In this document: in pieces, positions 34,382-47,076 of the stretch | Numbering within the stretch: position 1 is the stretch's first letter | Layout of the letters: each line of letters opens with the position of its first letter | Assembly (NCBI RefSeq): GCF_050624435.1 | Contig: NC_134535.1 | Location: forward strand, 72,040,494 to 72,104,493 | Length of the DNA: 64,000 bases | Reading direction: 5' to 3' | Source: Tenrec ecaudatus | Taxonomy: Eukaryota; Chordata; Mammalia; Afrosoricida; Tenrecidae | Position numbers and translations under genes: made by a program | The notes under the pieces: model-generated | The model's database searches: none | Seen by the model: only the letters and a program-made list of their open reading frames with translations | What the model was told of the DNA's origin: nothing

Positions 34382-37300
34382 TGTTGTTGTTAGGTGCCAT
34401 CGAGTCAGCTCTGACCCATAGCAACCCTATGCACACCAGAATGAAACACTGCCTGGCCTGTGCCATACATTGGCCTATGATTGAGTTCGTTATTGCAGGC
34501 ACTGTGTCAATCCAGCTTGCTGAGGGCCTGCCTCTTTTTCATTGCCCGTCTACTTGAACAAGCATGATGTCTTCTTCAGGAACTAGTCTCTACTGAGAAG
34601 ATGTCCTAAGTGTGCAGGACAAAGTTTCTTAATCCTCACCTCTAAGGAGAACTCTGGCCATACTTCACCCACGGCAGATTTGTTTCTCCTTTTAGCCCTC
34701 CATGGTGCTTTCAATTCTTTGCTAGCACCACAATTCATATGCACCAATTCTTCTTACTGATTCTTCCTGATTCAATGTACAACTTTCACCTGTATGAGGC
34801 AATAGAATATACCATGGTTAGAGTCAGGCCCACCTTGGTCCTCGAGGTAACATCCTTGCTCTTCAATACTCTGGAAAGTCTTCTGCAGCAGATTGACTCA
34901 ATGTGATGTGTCCGGTGATCTCTTGGCTGCTGCTTCCATGAGCATGGACGGTGCAAGGTGAGCAAGATGAAAGTCTTGACAACTTTAATCTTTCCTCCAT
35001 TTATCTTGGTGTTAACTATTGTTCCAATTGTGAGGATTATGGTGTTCTTTACATTGAGCTGTAAGTCATACTGAAGGCTACAATCCTTGACCTTCATCAA
35101 CAAGTGCTTCAAGTCTTCCAGACTTTCTGCAACCAAGGTTATGTAATCTGCATATTGAAGATTCATAAGCCTTCCTCCAATCCTGATGCCCCATTTTCTT
35201 CATATGTAGCCATATTCTCTGATTATTTGATCAGCATCCAGATTGAATACGTATGATGAGAGGATACATCCTGATGCACACCTTTCTTGACTTTAAACCA
35301 TGTTTTGTTTGCACAAGTTGTGCAATGAAGTACAATGACGTGTTCTGGAATCCCCATTCTTTTCAAGACTGTCCATAGTTTGCTATAACTCACAGTCAAA
35401 CACATTTTCACAGTCAATAAAACACAAACGAACATCTTCCTGGTGCTCTCTGCTTTCAGCCAAGGTCTATGTCTTATTCAATTCCTCTTTGGAATCTCTG
35501 GAAGCTCCCTGTCAATGTACTGCTGCAACCTTTCTAGAGCTTCAGCAAAATTTTTTTTGAATGTGATGTCAAAGATATTGTTCTATAATTTGAGCATTCT
35601 GCTGGGTCGTCTATCTTTGGAATGGGTGCAAATATGGAACTCTTCCAGTCTGTTCACCAAGTGGCTTTCTTCTAAACTTCCTGACATAGACCAGGAAATG
35701 CTTCCAATGTTTCAACCTGTTGAAATTATTTCAGCTGATAGTCCATCAATTGCTGAAGCCTGTTTTGGGATAATGCTTTTTACAGTGAACTTCCTCCTCA
35801 GCACTATTGGTTCTTGCTCATATGTCACCTCCTGAAATGATGCACAGTCAACTAGCTCTTTTTGGTACGGTGACTCGGTGTATTCTTTCCATCTTATTTC
35901 AATGCTTCTTACACGAGTCAATATTTGCCCATAGAATCTTTCAGCATTGTATCTTGAAATTTTTCTTGAGTTCTATCAGTTTCAGATACGCTGAGCTTGT
36001 TCTTCCGTTTTGGTTTCCTATTTCTAGTTCTTTGCACATTTCATGATAATATTTGACGTGGCCTTCTCAAGCTGTTCTTTGAAATTTTCTGTTCAGCTCT
36101 TTGACCCCATCATTTCTTCCATTTGCTTTAGTTACTGTATGATTCACAGCAAGCTTCAGAGTCTCCTATGACTTCCACTTTGATCTTTTCTTTCTTTCCT
36201 GTCTTATGACCTTTTGATTTATTCATGAATGATGTTCTTAATGTCCTCCCACAGCCTCCTCAGGTCTACTCTCATTAGTGTTCAATCCATCAAATCTGTT
36301 CTTAAGATGTTCTGGAAATTCAGGTGGGATAGAATCAAGGTCATATTTTGGCTTTCTTGACCTTTTTTTCATTTTCTGAAGCTTCAACTGAACTTACATA
36401 AATATGAGCAAGTGGTGATCCGTTCCACAGTTAATCAATCCTTGGCCTAGTTTTAGCTGTTAATCTTCTCCAGCACCTCATTCCACAAATGCAGTCAATT
36501 TTATTTTGTGGACTCCACGTAGAGAAATCCATGTGAATAGTTACCATTTATGTTGTCCAAAAAAGTATTTGTTATGAACAAATACTTAGTCTTGCAATAT
36601 GGGATCATGTGATCTCCAGCTTTGTGTCTGTCACCATGAACATTTGTCCAACTATTCTTCCTTTTTTTGTTTCATACTTTTGTATTCTAATCACCAATAA
36701 TTACCATTACATTTTGATTTCATGCTTGATAAATTCAGACAAAAGACATTGGTAAAATTCTCCAATTGCTTCATGACTGTCATTAGTGGCTGGTGTGTGT
36801 TAGGTTGGGTTGACTAGAGAAACAGATTCAGAGACACACATATATGTATAAGAAAGAGCTCTATATGACAGAGCAATTGTATATTGAGAAAACATCCAGC
36901 CCACTCCAGATCAAGTCCATAAGTCTGATATTAACCCATATGTCCGATACTAGTCCATAAATTCCTCTTCAGACTCACATAGCCATTCTCAATGATGCTG
37001 AATTCAGGAAGATCACAGGCCAGAGGGTGCAAAGTCTTATGAATTCAATGGTGGTGGAAGCATCTCAGTACTAGCGTGGATCTCCACATGGCTCCTCCAG
37101 CTTTCAGAGTGTCTCAACAGCAGAAAATTGAAGCATAGAGACAGTGTGTGTTTGGTCTGTCTCCAGTGAGAAAGATAAGTTCTCAGAATCCTCATAAGAA
37201 GACCATGCCCACAACAAGGCACCATCAGGCTGTGACCTGAATGACATGCTAGACTCCATGCCTACACTTATTTATCAAGTTGACATGAAATTAAATACCA

Positions 37301-37925
37301 CAGGGTGTAAATTTGAACAATAGTTGTATTGATTGGATTTCCTTGAAGGTAGATAGATTTAATCATATCACAGAGAGCAATGGACTTCAAGATATATCTT
37401 CAAATGTCCTTTTTGACAATTAATGCAATGCCACTCCTTTTGATTATGTCATTCCCAGCAGGATAAATAATGTGAATTTCTGATTTGAAATGGACAATAT
37501 CACCAGTTCATTTCAGCTCAATAAGGGCTAGAGTCTTGATCTTCATTCATTCCATTTCATTTTTGATCACTTTCCTTTTCCTAGATTGGTACATTCCCAA
37601 ATCCTATTATTAACAGATTTTTGTAGCTGTTCTTTTCATCTTGATTTATGCTCCCTCAGCAAATAAGGATCCCAATGGGCATGCTCCCAAAGGCTCTACC
37701 CAGCTCACATCACCATGGTCAAATCGACTTTGAGAAAACAGCTCCTCCTCACACATGGAAGGCACTCAAGTGCCTTCTGACCTGAGGGGTCAAACTTCAG
37801 CCATTATTTCTTACAATGTTTTGCTTCCATTCATTAGGCCTTCACTAGCTGCCAGGGTTTCATGCTCTATATAAAGTTTTCAACATCTATTTCCTCAAAG
37901 TGAGCTGCCGATTCTTTCTTTGCAA
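34382..37925 (-). mobile_element. Nearly full-length RTE (BovB-type) LINE, minus strand, with a solo LTR inside
   Basis: The 3' end (tgttgttgttaggtgccatc) is at 34382 and the 5' UTR ends near 37925. On the minus strand the reverse transcriptase shows YADYITLVAES (frame 34786-35166), where the active-site YADD has become YADY, so one catalytic Asp is lost. Upstream are 'LKRMGIPEHVIVL' (35223-35435), the N-terminal RT block 'KQASAIDGLSAEI' (35712-35921), the linker, and the endonuclease region out to about 37600. Frames are broken throughout. An ERVL-type solo LTR (36798-37302) interrupts the endonuclease region. Without it the copy is about 3.0 kb. Confidence 0.9.
36798..37302 (-). mobile_element. 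ERVL-type solo LTR inside RTE
   Basis: Runs from TGTTAGGTTGGG to ATACCACA (505 bp). RTE sequence continues on both sides. The flanks (tggtg / gggtg, allowing a slightly shifted edge) give an imperfect 5-bp duplication. Same family as the copies at 38264, 40410, 44243, 46484, 47409, 54558 and 61825. LTR orientation is minus by comparison with MLT2-like LTRs, which end in CT..TAACA. Confidence 0.8.
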
Positions 37926-38041
37926 GTCATGTGGGGACACTGCAAATAGAATTTGGGCCTTCACTATTCTGTGTAGCCTTCTGTCAACCTTGGCCTCAGA
38001 ATTTAAATTCTAATGCACAACTGATTTCTGGAATTCTGCTT
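37926..38041. other. Short spacer
   Basis: Nothing recognised. Confidence 0.4.
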
Positions 38042-38248
38042 CCAGGGAGCACCGATGGTATAGTGGTTATGCATTGGGTGGTGAAAGCAAACTCAGCCTT
38101 TTGGATTCATTGGTTGCTCTCTGGGACAAAGAGGAGACTTTCTGCTCTTATCAGGATTTATAGCCTTGGAGACCCAAGGGAGCAATTCTGCATTGTCCTG
38201 TACAGTGGGTCAGAAGCAACTCAATGGCAGTAAGTTTGTAGTTTAGAG
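38042..38248 (+). mobile_element. AfroSINE
   Basis: Head 'gggagcaccgatggtatagt', body 'aggagactttctgctct', and tail 'gtgggtcagaagcaactcaa' then 'ggcagtaagtttg'. Confidence 0.85.
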
Positions 38249-38263
38249 CATTCATAGATTAGG

Positions 38264-38807
38264 TAGTTAGTTTATTGTGCCAACCTGGCCTATGAACACA
38301 TGTGGTGTTAATTGAAGGGTGGAGAGATAAATGGCTCTGTGAGCATCGACTTTCTAGTTCTCAGGTATCATGCTTTCTGATGGTCAGACCAGGATTCTGC
38401 TGCCTTAGCCAGTTCCCTGCTTCAGCTGGAAAGGCTCACTTCTTGCAAGACATACCTGAGAAGAAGCCACATGGACATGGACATGGACATGGACATGGAC
38501 ATGGACCTAGCCCAATGCAGCCCTGGGTGCTGGAGCAGCTGTGTAGAAATCCCTGCCAGTGCTGAGATGCTTCCACGCTCACTGATTCGACTTTCCTCCT
38601 GCAGTCGGCATCATAGCGTGTGTTTTGTGAGATGGAGGAGGACTATGTGGATTGGTGTCAGACATATATGGGTTAATGTTGGGCTTGTGGGCTTGGGGAG
38701 CACTGGGTTGGGATGTTTTCTTGATGTGCCCTTAATCTTTATATAAAACTCTCTCTTATACATGAGTTTCTGTGAAGTTGTTTCTATAAATTACCCAGAC
38801 TAATACA
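38264..38807 (+). mobile_element. ERVL-type solo LTR, plus strand
   Basis: Starts 'tagttagtttattgtgccaa' and ends 'acccagactaataca'. It contains an expanded (CATGGA)6 hexamer (38470-38505) that gives HG or DM dipeptide frames of no meaning. 'tttatataaaactctctctt' near the 3' side may be its promoter or R region. It abuts an RTE fragment at 38808. Confidence 0.75.
38470..38505. repeat. (CATGGA)6 microsatellite inside an LTR
   Basis: Six perfect hexamers. The related LTR at 40410 has no such expansion at the equivalent place, so it arose in this copy. Confidence 0.95.
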
Positions 38808-39205
38808 AGGGGCATTAATTGAAGATTTAAGTAAAATAAAATCCTTGACAGTTTCCCTATTTTCTCCATTTGTCATTAAGTTAATTATTTTTCCAGTTAC
38901 TTATTTGTGAGGAATTTTTTGTCTTTATGTTGAGTAATTCATAAAGATTATTCTTTGATTTTCATCAGTAAGTGCTTTATATTCTTTGTTTTCAGCAAGC
39001 AAAGCTTTTTATTCTGACTTGAAACCATATGCCATCCCAACCACAGACAGATTCTCCAGTAAACACTGGAAGCACATGCTTAAAACTACCTATTCTTACT
39101 TTAAACCATGTAGTGTCCCTTTGCTCTGTGCAAACCACTTCCTCTTGGCCTATGTAAAAGTTTGCATGAGCATTCTGAAATCCTATTCTTATCAATGTTA
39201 GTGAA
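38808..39205 (-). mobile_element. RTE fragment, reverse-transcriptase region
   Basis: 'aataaaatccttgacagttt', 'tcatcagtaagtgcttta' and 'ctttgctctgtgcaaacc' follow, in order, the complement of the RTE RT region seen at 34980-35340 and 45790-46180. Both ends are missing. Confidence 0.75.
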
Positions 39206-39249
39206 ATTCTTTAAGATTAAAAATATTTTTCACAAAACATAAACCAAAT

Positions 39250-39456
39250 CCAACCCCCTGTGGTCTAGTAGATTCTGATTCATAATGATCCCACAGAACA
39301 GAGTAGAACTGATGCCTATTGTTTCTGAGGCTTGAAGTATTCACAGGAACAGAAAGCCTCATATTTCTCCTGAGGAGAGGCTGGTGGCTTTGAACTGCTG
39401 ACCCTGTGGTTAGTGGTCTTAACGTGTAAGCAATCCACTATGCCATCAACGTTCCT
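39250..39456 (-). mobile_element. AfroSINE, minus strand
   Basis: The B-box complement 'ctttgaactgctgacc' and the head complement 'cactatgccatcaacgttcc' lie on the right, with the tail complement 'gattctgattcataatgatc' on the left. Confidence 0.85.
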
Positions 39457-40404
39457 TTTACAAAAGTACAGCCCATTTGAAATCTAATTTATAATGTGGT
39501 TTGTTTCCATTTATAATTGATGGATACAGAATTTAATTTGTTTTATAATCAGTGTGATCCAAATTGAGGCAGAGACAACAGAAGTAATCCCAATAAGAAA
39601 GGTAAGGGCATACTTTAACCATCAAAAACAAAAAACAACCCCAAAATCCAGGAGCACCAGGTGTATAAAGCAAAGCAGACATGATACCAGGAAAAGGGAC
39701 TCCATAGGAGAAAGGCTCTAAATGAAAGTCATGCCATCTCTAGCACATAAGACTGTGCCCAACTGAAATAAACTCCACAAGTGATAATTACGGCACTCAT
39801 GTGCTCGTGGTTCAAACTTTGTGCCCCTGCCACCTTCAGACCTTTGTTGACATCCTACAGTGTCCTCCTGTGCCATTGAACCTACATAGCTAGGCTGCTA
39901 CCTGGGGAATCAATTATTTCCAATAAATAAGAGGTAGGGATGGCCTGTGGGTTCCAACGCTTGTTATATTCACCTAATGTGCAAATCGATCCAACATGAA
40001 TGGCTTAGTAGGCAAGGTCCTATTTTATTAATAGATAACTGGTCTCTGATCCATTTTTAGACAAACTGCTTGGTAAATTCCAATATGCTGACCCCTCAAC
40101 TGTCACCCAAAAGGCAAGCAATGTCCTTTGGAACAATACAAACATAAGGGCATGGTCTTGTGCATATTCCATAAACAACTTATATGAACTCCAATCCTTG
40201 AAATGTGCAAAATTGAGGGAATTAGAATAAGTCCACCACTGTGATGAATACAATCAAGGTACTTTTAAATTCTATAGCCATCTATATATATAGCATAGCA
40301 TTTTTTAAACAATCAAATTTATAACTTTAAGGTATGTTTGACATGCATATGGGTTCAGCCTAGCATGAATTAACACAATATTGACATGTCTAATAAGTTA
40401 ATAT
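39457..40404. other. Unique sequence
   Basis: No gene or repeat recognised. Confidence 0.5.
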
Positions 40405-40409
40405 AATAC

Positions 40410-40922
40410 TGTTTCAGTCTGGGTAAACTAGGGAAACAAATGCATAGAAACTCATATGTTTAAGAGTTTTATATAAAGGGTAAGTGTATATCAAGAAAGC
40501 ATCCCAATCCAGTGCTGTCCAAGCTCATAAGTCCAACATTAGCCCATATGTCCGACACCAATCTACAAAGTCCTCCTCAATGTCACAAAACTCACGCAAT
40601 GACGCTGACTGCAGGAGGAAAGCTGAGTCAGTGAACGTGTAAGCATCTCAGCACTGGCAGGGGTCTCCACACAGCTGCTCCAGCACCCAGAACTCCAGGA
40701 TAGGTCCATATGGCTTCTCCTCAGGGATTTCTAGCAGGAAGTGAGCCTTTCCAGCTGAAGCAGGGAAATGGATAAGGCAGCTGACTCTGATCTGACCATC
40801 AGAGAGCAAGAGACCCAAGAAATAGAAGGGTGAGGTTAACCGAGCCATTTAGCTCTCTGCCCTTCAATTGATACCACATGTATTTATCAGCCAGGTGGGC
40901 ACATTAAACCTTAACTATCTCA
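40410..40922 (-). mobile_element. ERVL-type solo LTR with perfect 5-bp duplication
   Basis: From TGTTTCAGTCTGGG to CTTAACTATCTCA (513 bp). It is flanked by AATAC at 40405-40409 and 40923-40927, a perfect 5-bp target duplication as expected of ERVL. It is inverted relative to the closely related copy at 38264-38807, 1.6 kb away. Confidence 0.9.
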
Positions 40923-40927
40923 AATAC

Positions 40928-41808
40928 TAATATAACAAGTGTCAAAAATGATGACAATATTAATATAACAGGAAAGTTTAATATATATATAAAGAGTTTT
41001 TTCTGTTGTGTGTGCCTGATCTACTCTGTATAGCCTAATAAATAATATGTTGGGCATGTTAAGAAGATGCAAAATTCTATATTATTTTTGTGGAAATATT
41101 TTTCTGCTTTACAATGAGTGTGCATCTTTCAGGAAAGCAACAAATGCTGTTTATCAGAACACTACTTTCAGAATTTATCAGAATATTTAACTATCTCTTC
41201 ATAAGGAAACTGAGAAATTTCTTAAGGAAAAAAGGAATACTTTGATAATAAAAATTATAGAATTGTATTTATTTCCCATTTCCCTTTAGTCTGATCATAT
41301 TTTAAGTAATTGATTGATATTGTTATGACTCAAAAAATATAAGTGCTTGGAGAAGTGGTGCTGTTATCAACTAGGTACTTATCTCTGAATATTGAGTTGA
41401 ACAACTCCATAAAGAAACAAAACATACATTTTATAAATTTTGTATGCAATAATATTTCACATTGCAGATTTATGTGTCATAAACTCACCTTCAATTCTTT
41501 CTAGTCAACTACGTAAGAATACCCCAACAGCACAATAATCTGATACTGTCCTTAGAAAAGCAAACAAAAACTATCTTCAGATTGAGCACTGTATCCCTAT
41601 TGAATATTAGCAGTAGTCTAATACACTGTGAAGATGCCACTTCAAATGACAGAAAGTAAGTGTATACATATTTAAGTGTTGTTTTCAGGCAAACAAACAC
41701 TCCTAAAGATCTATGAAGGGCCCACCAACAAACATCATAAAACAAGCAAATGAAATTATTTCTGGCTGCTTTGTCTGTACTATTTCTTTTGTCTATCTAA
41801 AACTTGAA
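40928..41808. other. Unique AT-rich sequence
   Basis: Nothing recognised. Confidence 0.5.
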
Positions 41809-41985
41809 GGAGCCCTGGTGGTGTTGTGGTTACGTGTTGGGCTGCAATCCACATGACCAACAGTTCAAAACTCCCTGCAGCTCAGAGTGAGAATGACATG
41901 GCTTTCTACTCCTTTCTCTGTTTCCTACAGTGTAGTCACTATGAGTCAGCATTGACTCATTGGCAGTGAGTTTGGTTTTTAGAGT
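41809..41985 (+). mobile_element. AfroSINE, well preserved
   Basis: Head 'ggagccctggtggtgttgtg', B-box region 'caacagttcaaaactccc', body 'ggctttctactcctttctct', tail 'ctatgagtcagcattgactc' then 'ggcagtgagtttggtttt'. A good type copy for the family in this window. Confidence 0.93.
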
Positions 41986-42989
41986 TATCTAAGACTTGGA
42001 GAACAAGATTATATGTCCCAAATCAAGCTTTTTACTTCCTTATTTTCAAATGTTTATGCAAATGTCAAAATTCAAATATAAATTATATTCAGCAAATTTT
42101 ACTTGTTTACACATGTTATTTATTTTCAATGAATCAAACTTATTTGCATGTAGGCATCCAAGAAATCAATACAGGTCTATCCTAGAGACTTCAATATTAT
42201 CTTTAGGGAGAAGTGCAACATTGTCATTCTTACAAAAGAACTAAATTTACTGATTCAGGAAAGACAAATTTTATTCCTGTAGGCTTTTCTGACTCCATAA
42301 TAGAAAATTAAATAAAATGTGTATTTCCTAATGATGAAATTGCTTTATGTATACATACTCCTCACGTCAGTGACCACAAAGTGCACAACATAACATTTAT
42401 TTTCATCCCTAAGGAAACTCAAAAACCTTGAGCGAAAACCTGATTCAAGAGAAGCTCAAATCACTCTATTTACTATATTTGGGGGTAGGTATTGTTCAGG
42501 AGCCTACTTGTGATGAAATCATTGAAGGAATTGTAAAATCAAAGAATAGAAACATTTTAATTATAACACATTAAAGATGAGAACTCTATTTAAAAATAAA
42601 ACACAGTAATTGGTTATAATGTTTGTTTTCTTATAATTACATTTTCTTTTGTGATGTATTTTCATTGGTTCTCTTATAATTATAGTATTTACTATGAAAC
42701 AAACCTCAAATTTAAAATATGAGCCAAAGAAAAATTGGTGAAAATCAATGTGGAGAGATAAACAAAATTTTACATTGATTGTTGAAACAACTAAATTTAT
42801 TGACTCATTTTCTTTGTAATAGAATATGTACATAGTATAAGGCATATGGCACATAGTAGAAATGTTAGTACCCCACATTCACTGAAAATTTTATAATGCA
42901 GTTCATCTCATGCCACCAACATGGTGCATTCCCCCTTTGCATTCAATAGAAATTATAGATTCATTTTAAAATAAGTTACCACCCACACA

Positions 42990-42993
<4 letters not shown>
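41986..42993. other. Unique AT-rich sequence
   Basis: Nothing recognised. Confidence 0.5.

Positions 42994-43063
<70 letters not shown>
42994..43063. repeat. (AT)n microsatellite, about 35 units
   Basis: Uninterrupted AT dinucleotides ending directly at an AfroSINE head. Long pure (AT)n tracts are length-unstable and can extrude hairpins. Confidence 0.97.
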
Positions 43064-43066
<3 letters not shown>

Positions 43067-43262
43067 GATTCCCAGTGGCATAGTGGTTTCATGTTGGGCT
43101 ACTAGCCAAGAAGTTTGCAGTTAGAAAACACCAGTTCACTGGGGAAAGAAGACTTTCTACTCCCTTAAAAAGTTGCAGTCTTGGAAACCCACAGGGGCAG
43201 CTCTACCCTGTCCTATAGGGTCGCATGAGTCATAACTGGGTCAATGGAAGTGAGTTGAGTAA
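43064..43262 (+). mobile_element. AfroSINE following the AT tract
   Basis: Head 'ggattcccagtggcatagtg', body 'agactttctactccctta', 'ctaccctgtcctatagggtc', and tail 'gcatgagtcataactgggtc'. Confidence 0.9.
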
Positions 43263-43484
43263 AGTGCATATATAAGGCAGCTATCCCATTCTGATGAGTA
43301 TGAATAAGCAGAGTAGGGTGCCCCACAGATTATCAATGATTAAAGCAGTCCATGTGCCTTAATTAGCAGTAAGCCTACTAGGACATAGCTGCAATATTGG
43401 ATATAAAAACTGAAGTTTTATAATTATTTGGAATTCAAAAGTATGTCTGTAGAAAACTAGAATAGAAAGTGTCACTTATAGGCC
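43263..43484. other. Unique spacer
   Basis: Nothing recognised. Confidence 0.4.
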
Positions 43485-43650
43485 ACAAACATTGCCATTG
43501 AGTTGATTCAAACTGTAGGATTCTCATGGCTATCAATCTTTACAGGAGCAAATAGCCTCATTTTTCTCTCTTGGTGCCAGTGGTGATTTTGAACCACTGA
43601 CTTTTCAGGTAAAGTCCAATGCATACCTAGCAGCACCCTAGGGCTCTTCA
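43485..43650 (-). mobile_element. AfroSINE, minus strand
   Basis: Tail complement 'acattgccattgagttgatt', body 'gcctcatttttctctcttgg', and B-box complement 'tttgaaccactgacttttc'. Confidence 0.85.
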
Positions 43651-44134
43651 TTTGTAGGCAATTAAGGAAAATCTCAATACTGTCAATACTTTTTTCCTGG
43701 GAATTTCCACCAGTGTCAAATCTAACAGTAGTTCATATGCAATCCCCAGAAAACTTCACAGATTTGTCAAACCACGATGACCGTCTTCAGTAATGTCCTA
43801 GCCAATTATACCAGTAATAGCCATATGTATCAGCACCCATATTCATTACTTAGAAAACAATGAAAGACTGTATTGAGAGATCTTATTACTTAAAAAAACA
43901 AAACCCAACAACACTATTTGGAGTGCCTGCTACCAACAATTGAAGTATTCGGAAAGATCTACGATGATGATAATGGTCAAACTAATGGATTGTTATTATT
44001 TCTGCTAAATGACTATTTTTGTAAAGAATTCTTACATTATCTACATAAAGATATAGATGACATGAACCATTAAGTCCATGACCTTTACTGATTTTATAAG
44101 AACCATGTATAAAAATTATATGTTTACTAAATGA
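43651..44134. other. Unique sequence
   Basis: Nothing recognised. Confidence 0.5.
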
Positions 44135-44735
44135 CCCTATAATGGGGTTCAAAGACTATAAATATTTGCGGAAGCAGAGAGCCTCATCTTTCAATGAAGG
44201 TGCTGCAGTTAGGTTTGAATCACCAACCCTGAGGTAGCTGCCTGTGATAGTTTCGTAATTGCATGTCAATTTCATAAATAAGTATAGGGGTAGAATCTAG
44301 CCTATCAGGTCTCAGCCTGATGATGCTTCCTTGTGGGCGTGGCCTTCTCCTGAGGATTCTGGGAACTTCCTCTCTTTCTTCCTGGAGGTGGCCAACACTC
44401 TCTAACTGATCACCATTCAGTTGAGAAGACACATTGAGCCACAGGAGACCTGTGCCTGCTCTGTGATACTTCCACCACCACCGATCCACAAGACTTTCAC
44501 CCACCAACCAGTGATCTTCTGCATTTTGCATCATTACATGTAGCTGTAGGAGTCTGAGGAGAGATTTATGGACTAGAATCAGACTGAGCTGGGATATTTT
44601 TTTATATCTACTGACTCTTTGATATAAGTCTCTTTCTTACATATACGTGGGTATCACTAGATTTGTTTCGCTAGTCAAACCGTACTGATACACAGTTGAA
44701 CACTTAGCTCACAGTGCCACCAGAGCTCTGTGGAG
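44135..44735 (-). mobile_element. AfroSINE split by a solo LTR
   Basis: The body and B-box complement (gttaggtttgaatcaccaac) are at 44135-44242. The head complement (gaacacttagctcacagtgc, then caccagagctc) continues at 44693-44735, after the LTR. The two parts join in order. Confidence 0.75.
44243..44692 (+). mobile_element. ERVL-type solo LTR inside an AfroSINE
   Basis: From TGTGATAGTTTCG to CGTACTGATACA. It breaks the SINE between B box and head. I could not find a clear 5-bp duplication, so edges are good to a few bases only. Confidence 0.75.
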
Positions 44736-44749
44736 CTGAACAGAACAAA

Positions 44750-44946
44750 AAACACGCTCACTGCCATTGAGTCCCTTATGATTCATGACGACCCTATAGG
44801 ACAGGATAACATTACCCCTGTGGTTCTTTGAGACTCTAAATCGTCACAGGAGCAGAACGTCCCATCTTTCTCCTGTGGAGTGGCTGGTGATTTTGAACAG
44901 TTGACTTAGTGATTAACAGCCTAACCACTCTGCCACCTCAACAAGA
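44750..44946 (-). mobile_element. AfroSINE, minus strand
   Basis: Tail complement 'cactgccattgagtcccttatg', body complement 'cgaccctataggacagga', and B-box complement 'ttgaacagttgactta'. Confidence 0.88.
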
Positions 44947-46483
44947 GCACATGAACAAACAGAAACCCCAAAGCAAACCTACTGCCATCAGCATTTAACC
45001 TTATTTCTTGTACTTCACTTTTAGAAACTACTGGGCAAGATCGAATAAATTTCAAATATGCAAAGGCTGAAAAAAGAGAGAAGCTCACAACCCGCTTCTC
45101 AGGAAGCTCACGAATATGATCTCTAATAAAATGAGAGAACAAACCAGAAAGAAGTAAGCATAGGACCCAGGGAAAGGAGTCATCCAAGGTGGAAGGAAAG
45201 AAAGGGAATTCCAGAGTCAAACTAATGGTGTGGCTTGCCTGCTATTGGCAGGTGCCATCTAGTCAGTTCTGACCCATAGCAGCCTTATACATAACAGAAC
45301 GAAACACTCCGGTTCCTAGACCATCTTCCCAAGTGCGCCTATGCTTCAGCCCATTGTTTCAGCCACAGAGTCATTCCATCTTCTTCAAGGTCTTCCTCTC
45401 TTTTACTGCCCCTCTACGTTGCAAATATGATGGCCTTCTCTGGGACTGTTCTTTTCAGACGACATGTAGAATTATGCCAAATGAAGTCCCACCATCCTTG
45501 CCTCTATGGAACACTAATCAAACTTATTCCAAATAGATCTATTTGTCCTCTTAGCAGTTCAAATGTATCAATTCTTTTTCAGGCTTATTTATTCAATGCC
45601 CAGCTTTCAAATGCATATAAAGCAATTGAAAATACTTTGGCTTAGGAAAAACACACCTGAATCCCCAGAGTGATATCCTTGCTTTTCAGTATTCTAACGG
45701 GGTCTTTAGGGTATTTGCTCCATGTAGCGGATTTACTTAATGCAATACATCTTTTGACGTCTTGACTGCTGCTTCCACTAGCATTGATGGTGGATCCAAG
45801 CAAGACAAAATCTTTGACAACTTTAATATTTTCTCCATTAATCATGATGTTACTTATTGGTCCAGTTGTGGAGATTCTGATCTTCTTTACATTGGACTGT
45901 AATCCATACAGAAGGCTACAATCCTAGATTTTCATCAACAAGGGATTCTAGTTCTCCTCATTTTCAGCAAGGAAGGTGTGTGATCTACATATTTTGAGTT
46001 GTTAATAAGCCTCCCTCCAACCCTGATGCCTCATTCTTCTTTATATAAGTGGTCTTCTCTAATTATTTGCTCAGTTTAGATAATGAGTATGAGGAGAGGA
46101 CTGAACCAATGCACACACTTTTACTGTTTTTAAAACAAGCTGTATTCCCTTGTTCTATTCACACAACTGCCTCTTGATGCATGTGCAATTTCTCTGTGAC
46201 CACAATTGAGTGTTCTAGAATTCCCATTCTTCTCAAGGTTACCCATGGTTTATCATGATCCATACACTTGAATGTCTTCCTTTAGTCAATATAACACAAA
46301 TAAACATATTTATGGTATCCTCTCCTTTAAGCCAAGATCCATATGACATCAGTAATGATATCCCTTGTTCTACATCCTCTTCTGAAACTGGTCTGAAGCT
46401 CTAGCAGATCCCTGTCAGTATACTGCTGCAACCTTTTCCAGATGATCTTCAGCAACATTTTACTTGGATGTGATATTAATGAT

Positions 46484-47076
46484 TGGGTTAGACAGGGTTC
46501 TCTAGAGAAAAAAACTCAGAATGCTTATGATAACATATAAATAGATAGATAGATAGATAGATACAGCACTAAGGAATACAACAGCTAATCAGTCCACACA
46601 TCAGTACAGAGGGCTCCATTCAACTCACTTCCATGGAACAATTAATATACTAGAAGTCCTTCAACTCACAAGAGCCACGGGTTCCAAGGTCAAAGAAGTT
46701 AAGAGCTTATTATGACAACAGGCAGTCTGGCCACGGGCAGTAAACTGCAGGTCAGGTCACCAACAGTCGGTAAGACAACAGGATCCTACAGTCCCATGCT
46801 CAAGCAATGTATACACCAGCAGCATGGCAAAGCAGGTGTCGAAGGAACCTCAAGCTCTAGCAACACAATCCATAGTTGGCAGTCCCACAGGTAGTGTAGC
46901 TCACAAGTTGAGGCAGAGAACTAGCAGCCTCATGCTGGTCCGATCCCCAGAGAGCAAGAGAGAGAGAGGTTGGGCTTGCCGAGTCATTTATCTCTTTGCC
47001 CTCCAATCAAATTGTGACCTTATTAATCCCATATGTTCCTATTGGCCATGTTGGCACAATAAGCCTAGCTATCACA
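46484..47076 (-). mobile_element. ERVL-type solo LTR with perfect ATGAT duplication
   Basis: From TGGGTTAGACAGGG to CTAGCTATCACA (593 bp). ATGAT flanks both ends (46479-46483 and 47077-47081), and RTE sequence is continuous once one copy is removed. It contains a short GATA repeat (46541-46563). Confidence 0.92.

Noticed and set aside
38302..38565. HG-repeat protein frame
   Set aside because: It arises from the (CATGGA)6 hexamer inside an LTR.
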